Source: Rathayibacter sp. VKM Ac-2857
GTDB taxonomy: Bacteria; Actinomycetota; Actinomycetes; Actinomycetales; Microbacteriaceae
Assembly: GCF_013205025.1 (NCBI RefSeq)
Contig: NZ_JABMLE010000004.1
Location: 370,946 to 434,945 of the forward strand
DNA length: 64,000 bases
Direction: 5' to 3'
The notes beneath the pieces were generated by a model. It was not told the origin of the DNA, made no database searches, and saw only the letters and a list, made by a program, of their open reading frames with translations. Positions 26,210 to 34,625 of this stretch are shown here, piece by piece (positions within the stretch are counted from its first letter, which is position 1; each line of letters begins with the position of its first letter). Position numbers and translations under genes: made by a program.

Positions 26210-27700
26210 GTGTCCCTACGATCCCTCGCCCCCGTCGGAGCCCCCGGCTCACCGCGCAGTCTGCGTGAGGCCTGGCTCCCGCTCGCCGGACTGTCCGCGG
26301 TGTTCCTGTTCGAGATGCTCGACAACTCGGTCCTGAACGTCGCTCTGCCCACCATCGGGCGCGAGCTCGCGTCGTCCACGGCGGCGCTGCAGTGGGTGTC
26401 CGGTGCGTACTCGGCCGCGTTCGGCGGCCTGATGCTGCTCTTCGGCGCGGTCGCCGACCGGTACGGCCGCCGCCGCACGATGCTCGTCGGCCTGACGCTG
26501 CTGGCGTGCGCGAGCGCGCTCACTCTCCTCGTCGGCTCGGTGGAGCAGCTCATCGCCGTCCGGGCGCTGATGGGCGTCGCCGCCGCGATGACCACGCCGG
26601 GGTCGATGGCGCTGGCGTTCCGGCTCTTCTCCTCCGACGAGCTGCGGGTGCGGGCGCTGACGGTCGTCTCGACCGCGGGGCTCGTCGGTCTCGCCGTCGG
26701 ACCGACGATCGGCGGCTTCGTCCTGGCGGTGGCGCCGTGGCAGGTGCTCCTCGTCGCGAACGCTCCGATCGCGGTCGTCGCGTTCGTCGGCATCCGCGCC
26801 GGGATCGCCGTGGATCGGCCCGAGGACCTGCACCGGAATCCGGTGGACGTGCTCGGGGCCGTCCTGGGCACCGCGGCGGTGGTCGGGGTGCTCGTCACGC
26901 CGACGCTCTTCGTCGTCGCGGCCGCCGGCGGGACGGCGTGGAGCGCCGCGGTTCTGACCGTTCTCGCCGCGGCAGGGTTCGTGTGGCGGGAGCGCGCGGC
27001 CCGCCATCCACTGCTCGATCTCGCGGTGCTCGCCCGGCCGCTGGTGGCGAGCGGGCTGGCCTACAAGGCGGCCGCCGGACTCGCGACGGCAGCGCTCTCG
27101 TACCTGGTCACGCTGCAGCTGCAGTCCGCGTGGGGCTGGCCGCCGGCCCTCGCCGCGGTCGGGACCCTGCCGCAGGTGCTGGTGCTGCTGGCCGGAGGGC
27201 GCTTCGTCGGCCCGTTCGTCCGGCGCGTCGGCGTCGGCCGCGCCGCGGGGGCCAGTGCCGCCGCGGTCGTCGGCGGACTCGCCGTCTTCAGCGCCCTCGG
27301 CCGCTTCGGCTATCCCTTCGTCCTCCTCGCCCTCGTGCTCGTCGCCGCGGGACTGCGGGTGGTGGGCGCCGTCGCCGGCACCAGCGTGCTCTCGGGACTG
27401 CCCTCCTCCAGCACCTCGATCGGCGCTGCCCTCGTGGACACGGCGAGCGAGCTCGCCACCGCGGTCGGCCTCGCCGCCACGGGGACCGTCCTCGCGGCCC
27501 TCGTCGCGGGCAGCATCACGGTGACCGCCACGACCGCGGCGCAGGCCGAGTCGATCGGCGGCGCGCTCTCGCTCGCCGGACTGGTCGTCACCGGCGCGGC
27601 GGCGCTCCTCGTCGTCGTCGGCCTCGTGCGCTCCCGCGCGACCGTCCTCCCCTCCGCTGCTGCTCAACACCTCACTGCCCAGGAGTCCACTCATGTCTGA
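26210..27700 (+). CDS. MFS transporter, multidrug-exporter-like (DHA2/EmrB type)
   Basis: This 496-residue membrane protein has about 14 hydrophobic segments. LFEMLDNSVLNVALPTIGREL (residues about 31-51) is the TM1 motif of DHA2 exporters, GAVADRYGRRRTM is the MFS loop 2-3 motif A, and GLAVGPTIGGFVL resembles antiporter motif C in TM5. It likely exports drugs or toxic metabolites using the proton gradient. GTG 26210 was chosen for its frame and the GAAGGAG site seven bases before. The 3' end overlaps the esterase gene by eight bases, so the pair is coupled. Confidence 0.9.
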   Translation: MSLRSLAPVGAPGSPRSLREAWLPLAGLSAVFLFEMLDNSVLNVALPTIGRELASSTAALQWVSGAYSAAFGGLMLLFGAVADRYGRRRTMLVGLTLLACASALTLLVGSVEQLIAVRALMGVAAAMTTPGSMALAFRLFSSDELRVRALTVVSTAGLVGLAVGPTIGGFVLAVAPWQVLLVANAPIAVVAFVGIRAGIAVDRPEDLHRNPVDVLGAVLGTAAVVGVLVTPTLFVVAAAGGTAWSAAVLTVLAAAGFVWRERAARHPLLDLAVLARPLVASGLAYKAAAGLATAALSYLVTLQLQSAWGWPPALAAVGTLPQVLVLLAGGRFVGPFVRRVGVGRAAGASAAAVVGGLAVFSALGRFGYPFVLLALVLVAAGLRVVGAVAGTSVLSGLPSSSTSIGAALVDTASELATAVGLAATGTVLAALVAGSITVTATTAAQAESIGGALSLAGLVVTGAAALLVVVGLVRSRATVLPSAAAQHLTAQESTHV

Positions 27701-28781
27701 CGCCATCGCCCGCCCCGAGCCCGTTCCCGCCGCCCGACCGCCGTTCGACCCCGAGCTCGCCGGTGTCCTGGCCGCGCTCGAGGCGCGCGGCGCCTTCACT
27801 CTCACGCGCGAGGCGCTCCCGAGGATGCGGCAGCTCGACACGACAGAGGAGGCCCTCGACGAGCGGCTGCGCACCCGCGGCTACGAGCGGCGCAGTCTCA
27901 CCGTGCCCGGGCACCGCGGCGATCCGATCCGGCTCGCCGTCGTTCAGCGGATCGGCCGGACCGGCAGGACCGGCAGGACCGCGGGGGTCTACGCGGTGCA
28001 CGGCGGCGGGATGATGTTCGGCCACCACCTCGGGAACCTCGATTCCTACGACGACTGGCTCCTCGACCACGACGTCGTCCTCGTCAGCGTCGACTACCGC
28101 CTCGCGCCCGAGCACCCCGATCCCTACCCGGTCGAGGACTGCTACGCCGGCCTGGTCTGGGTCGCCGCGCACGCCGACGAGCTCGGCATCGATCCGGAGC
28201 GCCTCGTCATCGCGGGACAGAGCGCGGGAGGCGGGCTCGCGGCGGGCACGGCGCTGCTCGCCCGTGACCGGGGTGGTCCGGCGCTGCTGGCGCAGATCCT
28301 GGTGTCGCCGATGCTCGACGATCGCGACGACACCGTTTCGACACGGCAGATCGACGGTGCCGGCGTGATGGACCGGACCCTGGTCCGCTTCGCCTGGGAC
28401 GCCTACCTCGGAGCTCGCCGGGCGACCGAGGACGTCTCCGCGTATGCCGCTCCGGCACGCGCGTCGGACGTGTCGGGACTGCCTCGCACCTACCTCGACT
28501 GCGGCAGCGCCGAGGTCTTCCGCGACGAGACCGTCGCTTACGCGAGCGCTCTCTGGGCGGCGGGGGTCGATGCGGAGCTGCACGTCTGGCCGGGTGCCTT
28601 CCACGGCTTCACGAGCATGGCGCCCGGCGCGGCCCTCTCCCGGTCGGCGACGGCCGCCCTGGCCGACTGGACGCGGCGGCTGCTCGGTGCTCCCGTCCCG
28701 GTGGTCCTCGACGACGACGCGGAGGCGGAGCCGGCGGGGACGGCTCTCGGGGATGCTGCGCTGGGCGGGAGGGGCGAGTAG
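27693..28781 (+). CDS. Alpha/beta hydrolase, HSL-type esterase
   Basis: The 362-residue hydrolase belongs to the hormone-sensitive-lipase (family IV) group. HGGG at residues 103-106 forms the oxyanion hole, GQSAG has nucleophile Ser177, and DYRLAPEHPDPYPVEDCYAGLVW is the family signature. GAFHGF near residue 300 supplies the catalytic His. It likely cleaves short-chain esters. It is encoded overlapping the MFS exporter gene, so the substrate of one may relate to the other. A 9-bp tandem repeat (27951-27980) adds GRTGRTGRT just before the HGGG strand. Confidence 0.92.
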   Translation: MSDAIARPEPVPAARPPFDPELAGVLAALEARGAFTLTREALPRMRQLDTTEEALDERLRTRGYERRSLTVPGHRGDPIRLAVVQRIGRTGRTGRTAGVYAVHGGGMMFGHHLGNLDSYDDWLLDHDVVLVSVDYRLAPEHPDPYPVEDCYAGLVWVAAHADELGIDPERLVIAGQSAGGGLAAGTALLARDRGGPALLAQILVSPMLDDRDDTVSTRQIDGAGVMDRTLVRFAWDAYLGARRATEDVSAYAAPARASDVSGLPRTYLDCGSAEVFRDETVAYASALWAAGVDAELHVWPGAFHGFTSMAPGAALSRSATAALADWTRRLLGAPVPVVLDDDAEAEPAGTALGDAALGGRGE

Positions 28782-29073
28782 GACGCCGCGGGCGGCGAGG
28801 CTCGCGGGTGAGCGCGGGACCAGACGTCGTGGAGGCGACCGCTCGCGGTCCGGACGAGGAGCACCCGTGCGCTACTCCCGCGGTGCCGTGATCGTCCGGC
28901 GGAAGGTGACGACCTCCTGCGCGACGACCCGGATGTCCTGGCCGGTCGCGCGCGCCTCCGCGCAGGGCGCCGAACGCCGCGTCGGCGGCAGGCGCAGGGA
29001 GACGCTGAGGAAGCCGACGGCCCTTGCCCCCTCCGGGAGAGCGGACCTCGAGTGGAGCCGAGAAGTACGGCGC

Positions 29074-29217
29074 GACCTGATCATCCACGGCCGCGCCACT
29101 CCGGGCGCCATCGTCTCGCACGAGCTGCCGCGGGACGACGCGGTGCGCGGCTTCGACCAGTTCGACGAGCGCGTGGACGGCTGGACGAGGCTCGTGCTGC
29201 ACCCGGCGCACCGAGGG
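29074..29217 (+). pseudogene. C-terminal relic of a zinc-dependent alcohol dehydrogenase
   Basis: The frame DLIIHGRATPGAIVSHELPR followed by DDAVRGFDQFDERVDGWTRL and VLHP closely resembles the last 45 residues of zinc-dependent medium-chain alcohol/formaldehyde dehydrogenases (family pattern: SGR..P..IVSH.LPL.DA...FD.R.DGW.KVVL.P). No matching catalytic or Rossmann domain is found upstream: 28782-29070 is in-frame open but unlike the family. It is most likely a gene remnant left by deletion. The rest of 28782-29394 shows nothing else I can support. Confidence 0.65.
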
Positions 29218-29397
29218 GCCGTTCGTCGGTGGAGCGATCGGACCCTGCGCGGGCTCTGTCCGGGGAGCTGCGCTCGGTTAGCGTCCACTCGTGGGCGGGG
29301 GGCCCGCGAGTGGACGCGGGACGGGGTGTGGTGAGGTGCTGGGGGCCGGTTCGGGTCCGTTCGTGGGGGGGCGTGCGTGCCGCGTCCATTCGGTGGT

Positions 29398-29724
29398 GGA
29401 TCTCGATACGCCCGCTGCGCGGGCTATTCGATCAGCATGAATCGCTGCGCCTGCTGCGCGGGCTGCTCGATCGACGTGAATCGCTGCGCCTGCTGCGTGG
29501 GCTGCTCGATCGGCATGGACTGCTCGGGCGCGGGAGGACCTCGTCTGAGGGCGCTTGCATGCTGGTCGAGTAGCCCCGCAGGGGCGTATCGAGACCCGCC
29601 GTCATCCGCAGAGTGGGATTGCAGACTCGGCTTCTGACGCTGGTGGATCTCGATACGCCCGCTGCGCGGGCTACTCGATCAGCATGCAGCGCTGCGCCTG
29701 CTGCGCGGGCTGCTCGATCGGCAT
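29398..29724. repeat. Intergenic hairpin repeat array 4
   Basis: Full copies at 29398-29439 (inverted), 29559-29597 (forward) and 29644-29686 (inverted). Half-copies of about 39 bp in tandem at 29440-29517 and one at 29687-29724 repeat the segment ending GGGCTGCTCGAT. The array separates the esterase/relic side from the convergent metal-ATPase gene. Confidence 0.88.
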
Positions 29725-29762
29725 GGACCGCTCGGGCGCCGCAGGACCTCGGCGGGAGGGGG

Positions 29763-31850
29763 TCAGGCGGGTGGGAGGGCGGGGGCCGCGCGGCGGGCGG
29801 CGCGGAGGCCGTTGGCGATGATCACGACCTCGGCGAGCTCGTGGACGAGGACGACGCAGGCGAGGCCGAGGACGCCGAGGAGTGCGAGGGGGAAGAGGAC
29901 GACGATCACGGCGAGCGCGAGGACCAGGTTCGCGGTCATGATGCGGCGGCCGCGCCGGGCGTGCAGGAGCGCGGCGGGGATCAGGCGCAGGTCGGTGCCG
30001 GTGAAGGCGACGTCCGCGGACTCGATCGCGGCGGCCGAGCCGGTCGCTCCCATCGCGATGCCGACGTCCGCGCTCGCGAGCGCGGGGGCGTCGTTGATGC
30101 CGTCGCCGATCATCGCGACCCGGCGGTGCCGGCGGAGCTGCTCGATCGCGGCGGCCTTGTCGGCGGGCCGCTGCTCGGCGCGCACGTCGGAGATCTCGGC
30201 CTGAGCCGCGAGGGCGCGCGCTGTCCGGGCGTTGTCGCCGGTGAGCATGAGGGTGCCGATGCGGTGGCGCTCGAGCTCCGCGATCGTCGCGGCCGCCTCG
30301 GGCTTGAGCTCGTCGCGGAGGCCGATCACGCCGAGGACCGCGCCGCCGCGCTCCACGACGACGGCCGTCATCCCGGCGCTCTCCATCGCCTCCAGCTGCG
30401 CCGTCAGCGCTCCGGCGGTCACCCAGCGCGGGCTGCCGATGCGCACCGCGACTCCGGCGAGGGTGCCGGTGATGCCGTCACCGGGATGCTCGGTGACGTC
30501 CTCCACCGGGGCCGACGTCGAGCCGGTGGCGAGGATCGCGGCGGCGAGCGGGTGCGTGCTGCGTGCTTCGAGGGCGGCGGCGACGGCCAGGACCTCCTCG
30601 CGGGACACGTCGGAGGCGGTCGCGACCTCCGTGACGCTCGGGCGGCCCGTGGTGAGGGTGCCGGTCTTGTCGAACGCGACGACCTGCACGGTGCCGAGGC
30701 GCTCGAACGCCTCGCCGGAGGTGATGATCAGGCCGAACCGGCTGCCGGCTCCGATCGCGGAGACGACGGTCACCGGCACGGCGATCGCCAACGCGCAGGG
30801 AGATGCGGCGACGAGGACGACGAGGGCGCGCTCCGTCCAGGTGGTGGTGTCGCCGAGGAGGACGCCGAACAGGGCGATGCCCGCGGCGAGCAGCAGCACG
30901 ATCGGGACGAGGGGCTTCGCGAGGCGGTCGGCGAGGCGGGCCCGCTCGCCCTTGCGGGCGTGGGCCTGCTCGACCAGGCGCACGATCGTCGTCAGGGAGT
31001 TGTCGGTGCCCGCGGCGGTCGCCTCGACCTGCAGGGCTCCGCCGCCGTTGATCGCTCCGGCGGAGACGGCGTCGCCCGGGCCGACCTCGACGGGGATCGA
31101 CTCGCCCGTGATCGCGGAGGTGTCGAGGCTGCTGCGGCCGGAGACGACGACGCCGTCCGTCGCGATCCGGTCGCCGGGGCGCACCACGAGCACGTCGAGC
31201 TCGCGCAGCTCGCGGGCCGGGACGGTCACGTCGCCGTGCAGGCGGGAGACGATCGCGGTGTCCGGGATCAGGTCGAGCAGGGCGCGCAGGCCGCCGCGGG
31301 CCCGGTCCATCGCGCGGTCCTCGAGCGCCTCCGCGATGGAGAAGAGGAACGCCAGCGCCGCCGCCTCGCCGACGTGCCCGAGCAGGACGGCACCGACGGC
31401 GGCGATCGTCATCAGCAGGCCGACACCGAGCTTGCCGCGCAACAGCCGCCGCACCGCGCCGGGCATGAACGTCGATGCACCGGCGACGAGGCTCGCGCCG
31501 AGCACGATCGTTCCGGCGAGCTCCAGGCCCGTCCACTCCAGGACGGAGCCGGCGAGCAGCAGCACACCGGCGGCGAGGGGGATCAGGACGCCGAGGTCCC
31601 GCCACCACGCGATCGACTCCTCGCCGGACTCGTGGTCGTGCTCGTCGTCGTCGTGAGCGTCGTGGTTCGAGCCGGAGGGACCGTCGTGGGTGTGCGGCTC
31701 GTGCTCGGTCGGCGCGGGGCGCGTGCCGAGGCTCACCGGGACCGGTGCGTCCTCGGCCGCGCAGCAGGCGTCCCCGGTGCCCCGCGGTCGCAGCGCCAGA
31801 GTCCGGCGAGGGGTCGTCGGCTCGTCGGGGCCGCAGCACTCCGCGCTCAC
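29763..31850 (-). CDS. Heavy-metal translocating P1B-type ATPase
   Basis: A 695-residue metal-efflux ATPase. The N terminus carries Cys pairs (ECCGPDE, DACC) and a His/Asp-rich stretch (about residues 50-80) likely to bind metal, with no classical HMA domain. Membrane helices surround TGES, the ion-pathway motif SPC in AASPCALAIAVPV, the phosphorylation site DKTGTLTTG, the HP motif (STHPLAAAI) and GDGINDAPALASADVGIAMG. SPC rather than CPC is typical of P1B-4 transporters, but the C-terminal helix motif is HELAEV, so the metal (Cd, Zn, Co or Pb) is uncertain. The GTG start overlaps the sensor stop (GTGA), so the sensor and pump form one operon. Confidence 0.92.
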   Translation of the reverse strand: MSAECCGPDEPTTPRRTLALRPRGTGDACCAAEDAPVPVSLGTRPAPTEHEPHTHDGPSGSNHDAHDDDEHDHESGEESIAWWRDLGVLIPLAAGVLLLAGSVLEWTGLELAGTIVLGASLVAGASTFMPGAVRRLLRGKLGVGLLMTIAAVGAVLLGHVGEAAALAFLFSIAEALEDRAMDRARGGLRALLDLIPDTAIVSRLHGDVTVPARELRELDVLVVRPGDRIATDGVVVSGRSSLDTSAITGESIPVEVGPGDAVSAGAINGGGALQVEATAAGTDNSLTTIVRLVEQAHARKGERARLADRLAKPLVPIVLLLAAGIALFGVLLGDTTTWTERALVVLVAASPCALAIAVPVTVVSAIGAGSRFGLIITSGEAFERLGTVQVVAFDKTGTLTTGRPSVTEVATASDVSREEVLAVAAALEARSTHPLAAAILATGSTSAPVEDVTEHPGDGITGTLAGVAVRIGSPRWVTAGALTAQLEAMESAGMTAVVVERGGAVLGVIGLRDELKPEAAATIAELERHRIGTLMLTGDNARTARALAAQAEISDVRAEQRPADKAAAIEQLRRHRRVAMIGDGINDAPALASADVGIAMGATGSAAAIESADVAFTGTDLRLIPAALLHARRGRRIMTANLVLALAVIVVLFPLALLGVLGLACVVLVHELAEVVIIANGLRAARRAAPALPPA

Positions 31851-32200
31851 GCGGACACCCCGCAGCACAGCGGCACGTCGCAGTCCTCGTCCGTGCACTC
31901 CGCGCCGTCATCCACCGCGAGCACCACGTCGACCATCGCGGTCAGTGCTTTCGCGAGGTGCGGGTCGGCGAGCTCGTACCGGGTGCTGCGCCCCTCCGGA
32001 ACGCCCGCGACGATGCCGCAGCCGCGCAGGCAGCTCAGGTGGTTGGACACGTTCGAGCGCGTCAGGCCGAGCGACTGGGCCAGCTCGCCCGGATAGCCGG
32101 GCTCCTCGATCAGGGAGAGCAGGATGCGCGAGCGGGTGGGGTCGGCCATCGCCCGGCCCAGCCGGTTCATGACGTCGAGGCGCGAAGCATTGGTCAGCAT
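31847..32200 (-). CDS. CmtR-like ArsR/SmtB-family metal sensor
   Basis: The 117-residue winged-helix repressor strongly resembles mycobacterial CmtR (Cd/Pb sensor) from memory: start MLTNASRL, ADPTRSRILLSLIEEPGYPGEL, and the recognition helix region LTRSNVSNHLSCLRGCG with two Cys four residues apart, matching the CmtR metal ligands. A Cys-rich C-terminal tail (ECTDEDC, LCCG) could supply the third ligand and more. Metal binding would release DNA and induce the coupled P-type ATPase. It is divergent from the DUF3224 gene, and the operator probably lies in the 72-bp gap. Confidence 0.9.
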   Translation of the reverse strand: MLTNASRLDVMNRLGRAMADPTRSRILLSLIEEPGYPGELAQSLGLTRSNVSNHLSCLRGCGIVAGVPEGRSTRYELADPHLAKALTAMVDVVLAVDDGAECTDEDCDVPLCCGVSA

Positions 32201-32272
32201 GCGATGACCTTACAGTGACCGCTGACCAGTCGTCCGGTGCGTCGGGACGGCGAGGTTCCTAAACTCGTCAGC

Positions 32273-32698
32273 ATGACCGATGACACCGACGACTTCGCGT
32301 CGCGACCGACGACGCTGACGGCCCGCTTCTCGATGAGCGGCTGGGACCCGGCACCGCTGGCCGGCCTCGACGGCGACGGGGACTGGGTCGGTGCGGTCGT
32401 GATGCGGAAGACCTACACGGCGGGGATCCTCGGCGAGAGCGTGGCCGAGTTCCTCTCCTCGGGCGGGGAGGAGACCGGGCGCGGCTACCTGGCAGCCGAG
32501 CGCATCACGGGACGCCTCGAGGACGGGCGCTCCGGCGCGTTCACCGTCCACCACGGCGGGCTGCAGCATCCGGGCGGCGGCTCGAGCTTCGGCTACCTCG
32601 TCCCGGGCTCGGGGACCGGCGACTTCGCGGAGTGGGCGGGGACGGCTCGCATCGACCACGACGACGAGGGCGCGTTCTTCACGTTCGTCCTGGAGTAG
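32273..32698 (+). CDS. DUF3224 domain-containing protein
   Basis: A 141-residue protein matching the DUF3224 family by pattern: an early ARFSMSGWDPAP strand, a middle MRKTYTAGILGESVAEFLSS segment and the late GLQHPGGGSSFGYLVPGSGTG with FVLE end. Family members are small beta-barrels of unknown function. No signal peptide. The ATG at 32273 follows a TAAACT hexamer by about seven bases, which suggests leaderless transcription and argues against the in-frame upstream GTG at 32237. Shares an intergenic region with the divergent metal-sensor gene. Confidence 0.82.
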   Translation: MTDDTDDFASRPTTLTARFSMSGWDPAPLAGLDGDGDWVGAVVMRKTYTAGILGESVAEFLSSGGEETGRGYLAAERITGRLEDGRSGAFTVHHGGLQHPGGGSSFGYLVPGSGTGDFAEWAGTARIDHDDEGAFFTFVLE

Positions 32699-32774
32699 CG
32701 GTGGGGGTCCGGGGCGGATCGAGATCCGCCTGCGTCGGAACGGGAGTCTGCAGGCCCGCCGTGCTGGGGGTGGT

Positions 32775-33172
32775 GGGTCTCGATACGCCCCTGCGGGGCT
32801 ACTCGACCAGCATGTTCGCTGCCACTTGTGGACGAGTCATGCTGGTCGAGTAGCCCGCGGAGCGGGCGTATCGAGATCCGTCGGCGTCAGAAGTCGAGTC
32901 TGCAGACCTGCCGTGCTGGGGGTGGTGGGTCTCGATACGCCCCTGCAGGGCTACTCGACCAACATGTTGCGGCGCAGCGACGTCCATTTCCTCGCCACCG
33001 AGACGCGAAGCGGCTTCCGCGCTCGATACGCCCCTGCGGGGCTACTCGATCAGCATGTGTGCGGGCGACTCCTCCAAGTGGATCCACCAGTGTCAGGACA
33101 AGGGTCTGCACGACCGCCATGCTGGGGACGGTGGGTCTCGATGCACCCCTGCGGGGCTACTCGACCAGCATG
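32775..33172. repeat. Intergenic hairpin repeat array 5
   Basis: Copies at 32775-32813 (inverted), 32839-32879 (forward), 32927-32965 (inverted), 33020-33057 (inverted, left flank lost) and 33132-33172 (inverted, with two substitutions in the conserved TCGATACG arm). Spacers again contain GAGTCTGCAGAC or GGGTCTGCACGAC. The array separates two convergent genes. Nothing else is visible in 32699-33259. Confidence 0.88.
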
Positions 33173-33259
33173 TCGCGGCGCAGCCGCGTCCTTTCGCTCA
33201 CCACTGAGACGCGAAGCGGCTTCCCCGCTCGATACGGATGCGGGTGCCGTCGCCCGGGG

Positions 33260-33913
33260 TCAGAGCGTCTCGAGGGACGGGGTGATCATGGTCCGCAGCT
33301 CCCAGGGGATCACCGCGGTGACGTAGCGGTCGTCGAGGCGGGCACCGATCGCGAGGAAGTGCGGGGCGATCTCGACCCGGTGGCTGCGGTGCGTCTCGCC
33401 GTCCACCAGCAGGGGCACTCCGCGGCGGATCTCGTAGCCGGCCAGGGGCTCGCCGCGGACGACCCGCAGGCGCTCGGAGACCAGCTGCCCGGGGAAGAGC
33501 GTGCGCAGCGCGTCGACGAGGTGGGCCTCGAGGCGCGCCTCGAGCGGGTGCGCGCGCTCGGCGGGGATCGGCATCGACGTCCGGACGGCCTCGAACAGCG
33601 TCGGGTAGCGCATCCGGCGGATCTGATCGCGCAGCCACTCGGGGAGGGTCGACGTCTCGGCGCGGGCGATCGCGGCCCGCTGCGCCGGGGTGAGGGCGAC
33701 GAAGTTCCGCGGGTCCTCACGGCGGGCCGGGTACCGGTAGAACGTGTAGGAGACGCTGACGGCGACCGCCCGCCCGCTGGCGAGGCTGGACGAGGCGGTG
33801 AACGGCTCGAGATGGTGCGGCGAGGCGAACGTGTAGACGGGACCGGGGAGGGTCGCGGCGACCTCCGCGAGGGTCGGCGGCGCGCCCACCCTCTGCCGCG
33901 CGTCCTCGTCCAT
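33260..33913 (-). CDS. Hypothetical protein, third gene of the GAF-ANTAR operon
   Basis: The 217-residue protein is not a family I recognise. It is probably a soluble mixed alpha/beta protein, with segments such as AVAVSVSYTFYRYPARRED, a helical LTPAQRAAIARAETSTLPEW, and a C-terminal RSHRVEIAPHFLAIGARLDDR. There is no membrane segment or signal. It starts ten bases after the second ANTAR gene with an AGGGA site, so it is probably in the same operon and could be a target or partner of the ANTAR regulation. Confidence 0.65.
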   Translation of the reverse strand: MDEDARQRVGAPPTLAEVAATLPGPVYTFASPHHLEPFTASSSLASGRAVAVSVSYTFYRYPARREDPRNFVALTPAQRAAIARAETSTLPEWLRDQIRRMRYPTLFEAVRTSMPIPAERAHPLEARLEAHLVDALRTLFPGQLVSERLRVVRGEPLAGYEIRRGVPLLVDGETHRSHRVEIAPHFLAIGARLDDRYVTAVIPWELRTMITPSLETL

Positions 33914-33923
33914 GCCGGGGTCC

Positions 33924-34625
33924 CTAGTGATGCTCGTCGAGGATCTGCCGCGCCAGGGCCGTGATCGTCGTCGAGGTCGAGCGCGAGCGGCTCCGGAGCA
34001 GCTCGAACGCCTGCGGGATCGAGATGTCGTGGGTGTAGGCGAGGACGCCCTTGGCCTGCTCGACGACGACGCGACTGCTCAGGGCGCGCTGCAGCTGCGA
34101 CTGCGTGGGGGCGTCCTGCTCGCGAGCGCGCTGGTGCAGGAGCCCGACGGTGGCGATGTCGGCGAAGCCCTGGACGACGGCGATGTCGTCGGGGTCGAGG
34201 GTCCCCGCCCGGGCGCGGAACAGGTTGAGGGAGCCGAGGGTGACCCCCTGCGCGCGCATCGGCACGCAGTGCGCGGCTCGGAGGTCGAGCTCCGCCGCTC
34301 TGCTCCGGAACTCGGACCAGTGGTCGCCGACCTCGGCGATGTCGGGCACGATCACGGGTTCGCCGCTGGTGCAGCTGTCGACGCAGGGCCCGGCGGCGCT
34401 CAGCTGCAGCAGATCGAGGAGGTGCGCGTCCTCCTCGGTGGAGGCCAGGACGTCGAGGGTGCCGCTCGCGTCGGCGAGGACGAGGCCGGCGGACACGGCG
34501 TCGAAGACGGTGGCGCTCGCGTCGACGAGGGTCTGCGTGAAGTCGATGACGTCGTAGTCCTCGACGAGCGTGTTCGACAGGGTGACGAACGTCGTGATGA
34601 TGCTGCGCTCGCGGGAGGCGGTCAT
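33924..34625 (-). CDS. GAF and ANTAR domain protein (second copy)
   Basis: A 233-residue putative transcription antitermination regulator. The N-terminal two thirds form a GAF-type sensor domain (about residues 15-160; VDSCTSGEPVIVPDIAEVGDHW, AAHCVPMRAQGVTLGSLNLF). The C-terminal ANTAR domain (about 175-232) shows LQRALSSRVVVEQAKGVLA with the conserved aromatic/Ala-Lys pattern of the three-helix RNA-binding bundle. ANTAR proteins bind paired hexaloop hairpins in nascent RNA to prevent termination. Its ATG overlaps the preceding ANTAR gene's stop (ATGA). Confidence 0.9.
   Translation of the reverse strand: MTASRERSIITTFVTLSNTLVEDYDVIDFTQTLVDASATVFDAVSAGLVLADASGTLDVLASTEEDAHLLDLLQLSAAGPCVDSCTSGEPVIVPDIAEVGDHWSEFRSRAAELDLRAAHCVPMRAQGVTLGSLNLFRARAGTLDPDDIAVVQGFADIATVGLLHQRAREQDAPTQSQLQRALSSRVVVEQAKGVLAYTHDISIPQAFELLRSRSRSTSTTITALARQILDEHH

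Noticed and set aside
28872-29288. Possible minus-strand protein of 138 residues in the ADH relic region
   Set aside because: The start lies antisense to the ADH-like segment, there is no good ribosome-binding site, and the sequence is not family-like. The C-terminal part (GQDIRVVAQEVVTFRRTI) looks somewhat protein-like but cannot be supported.
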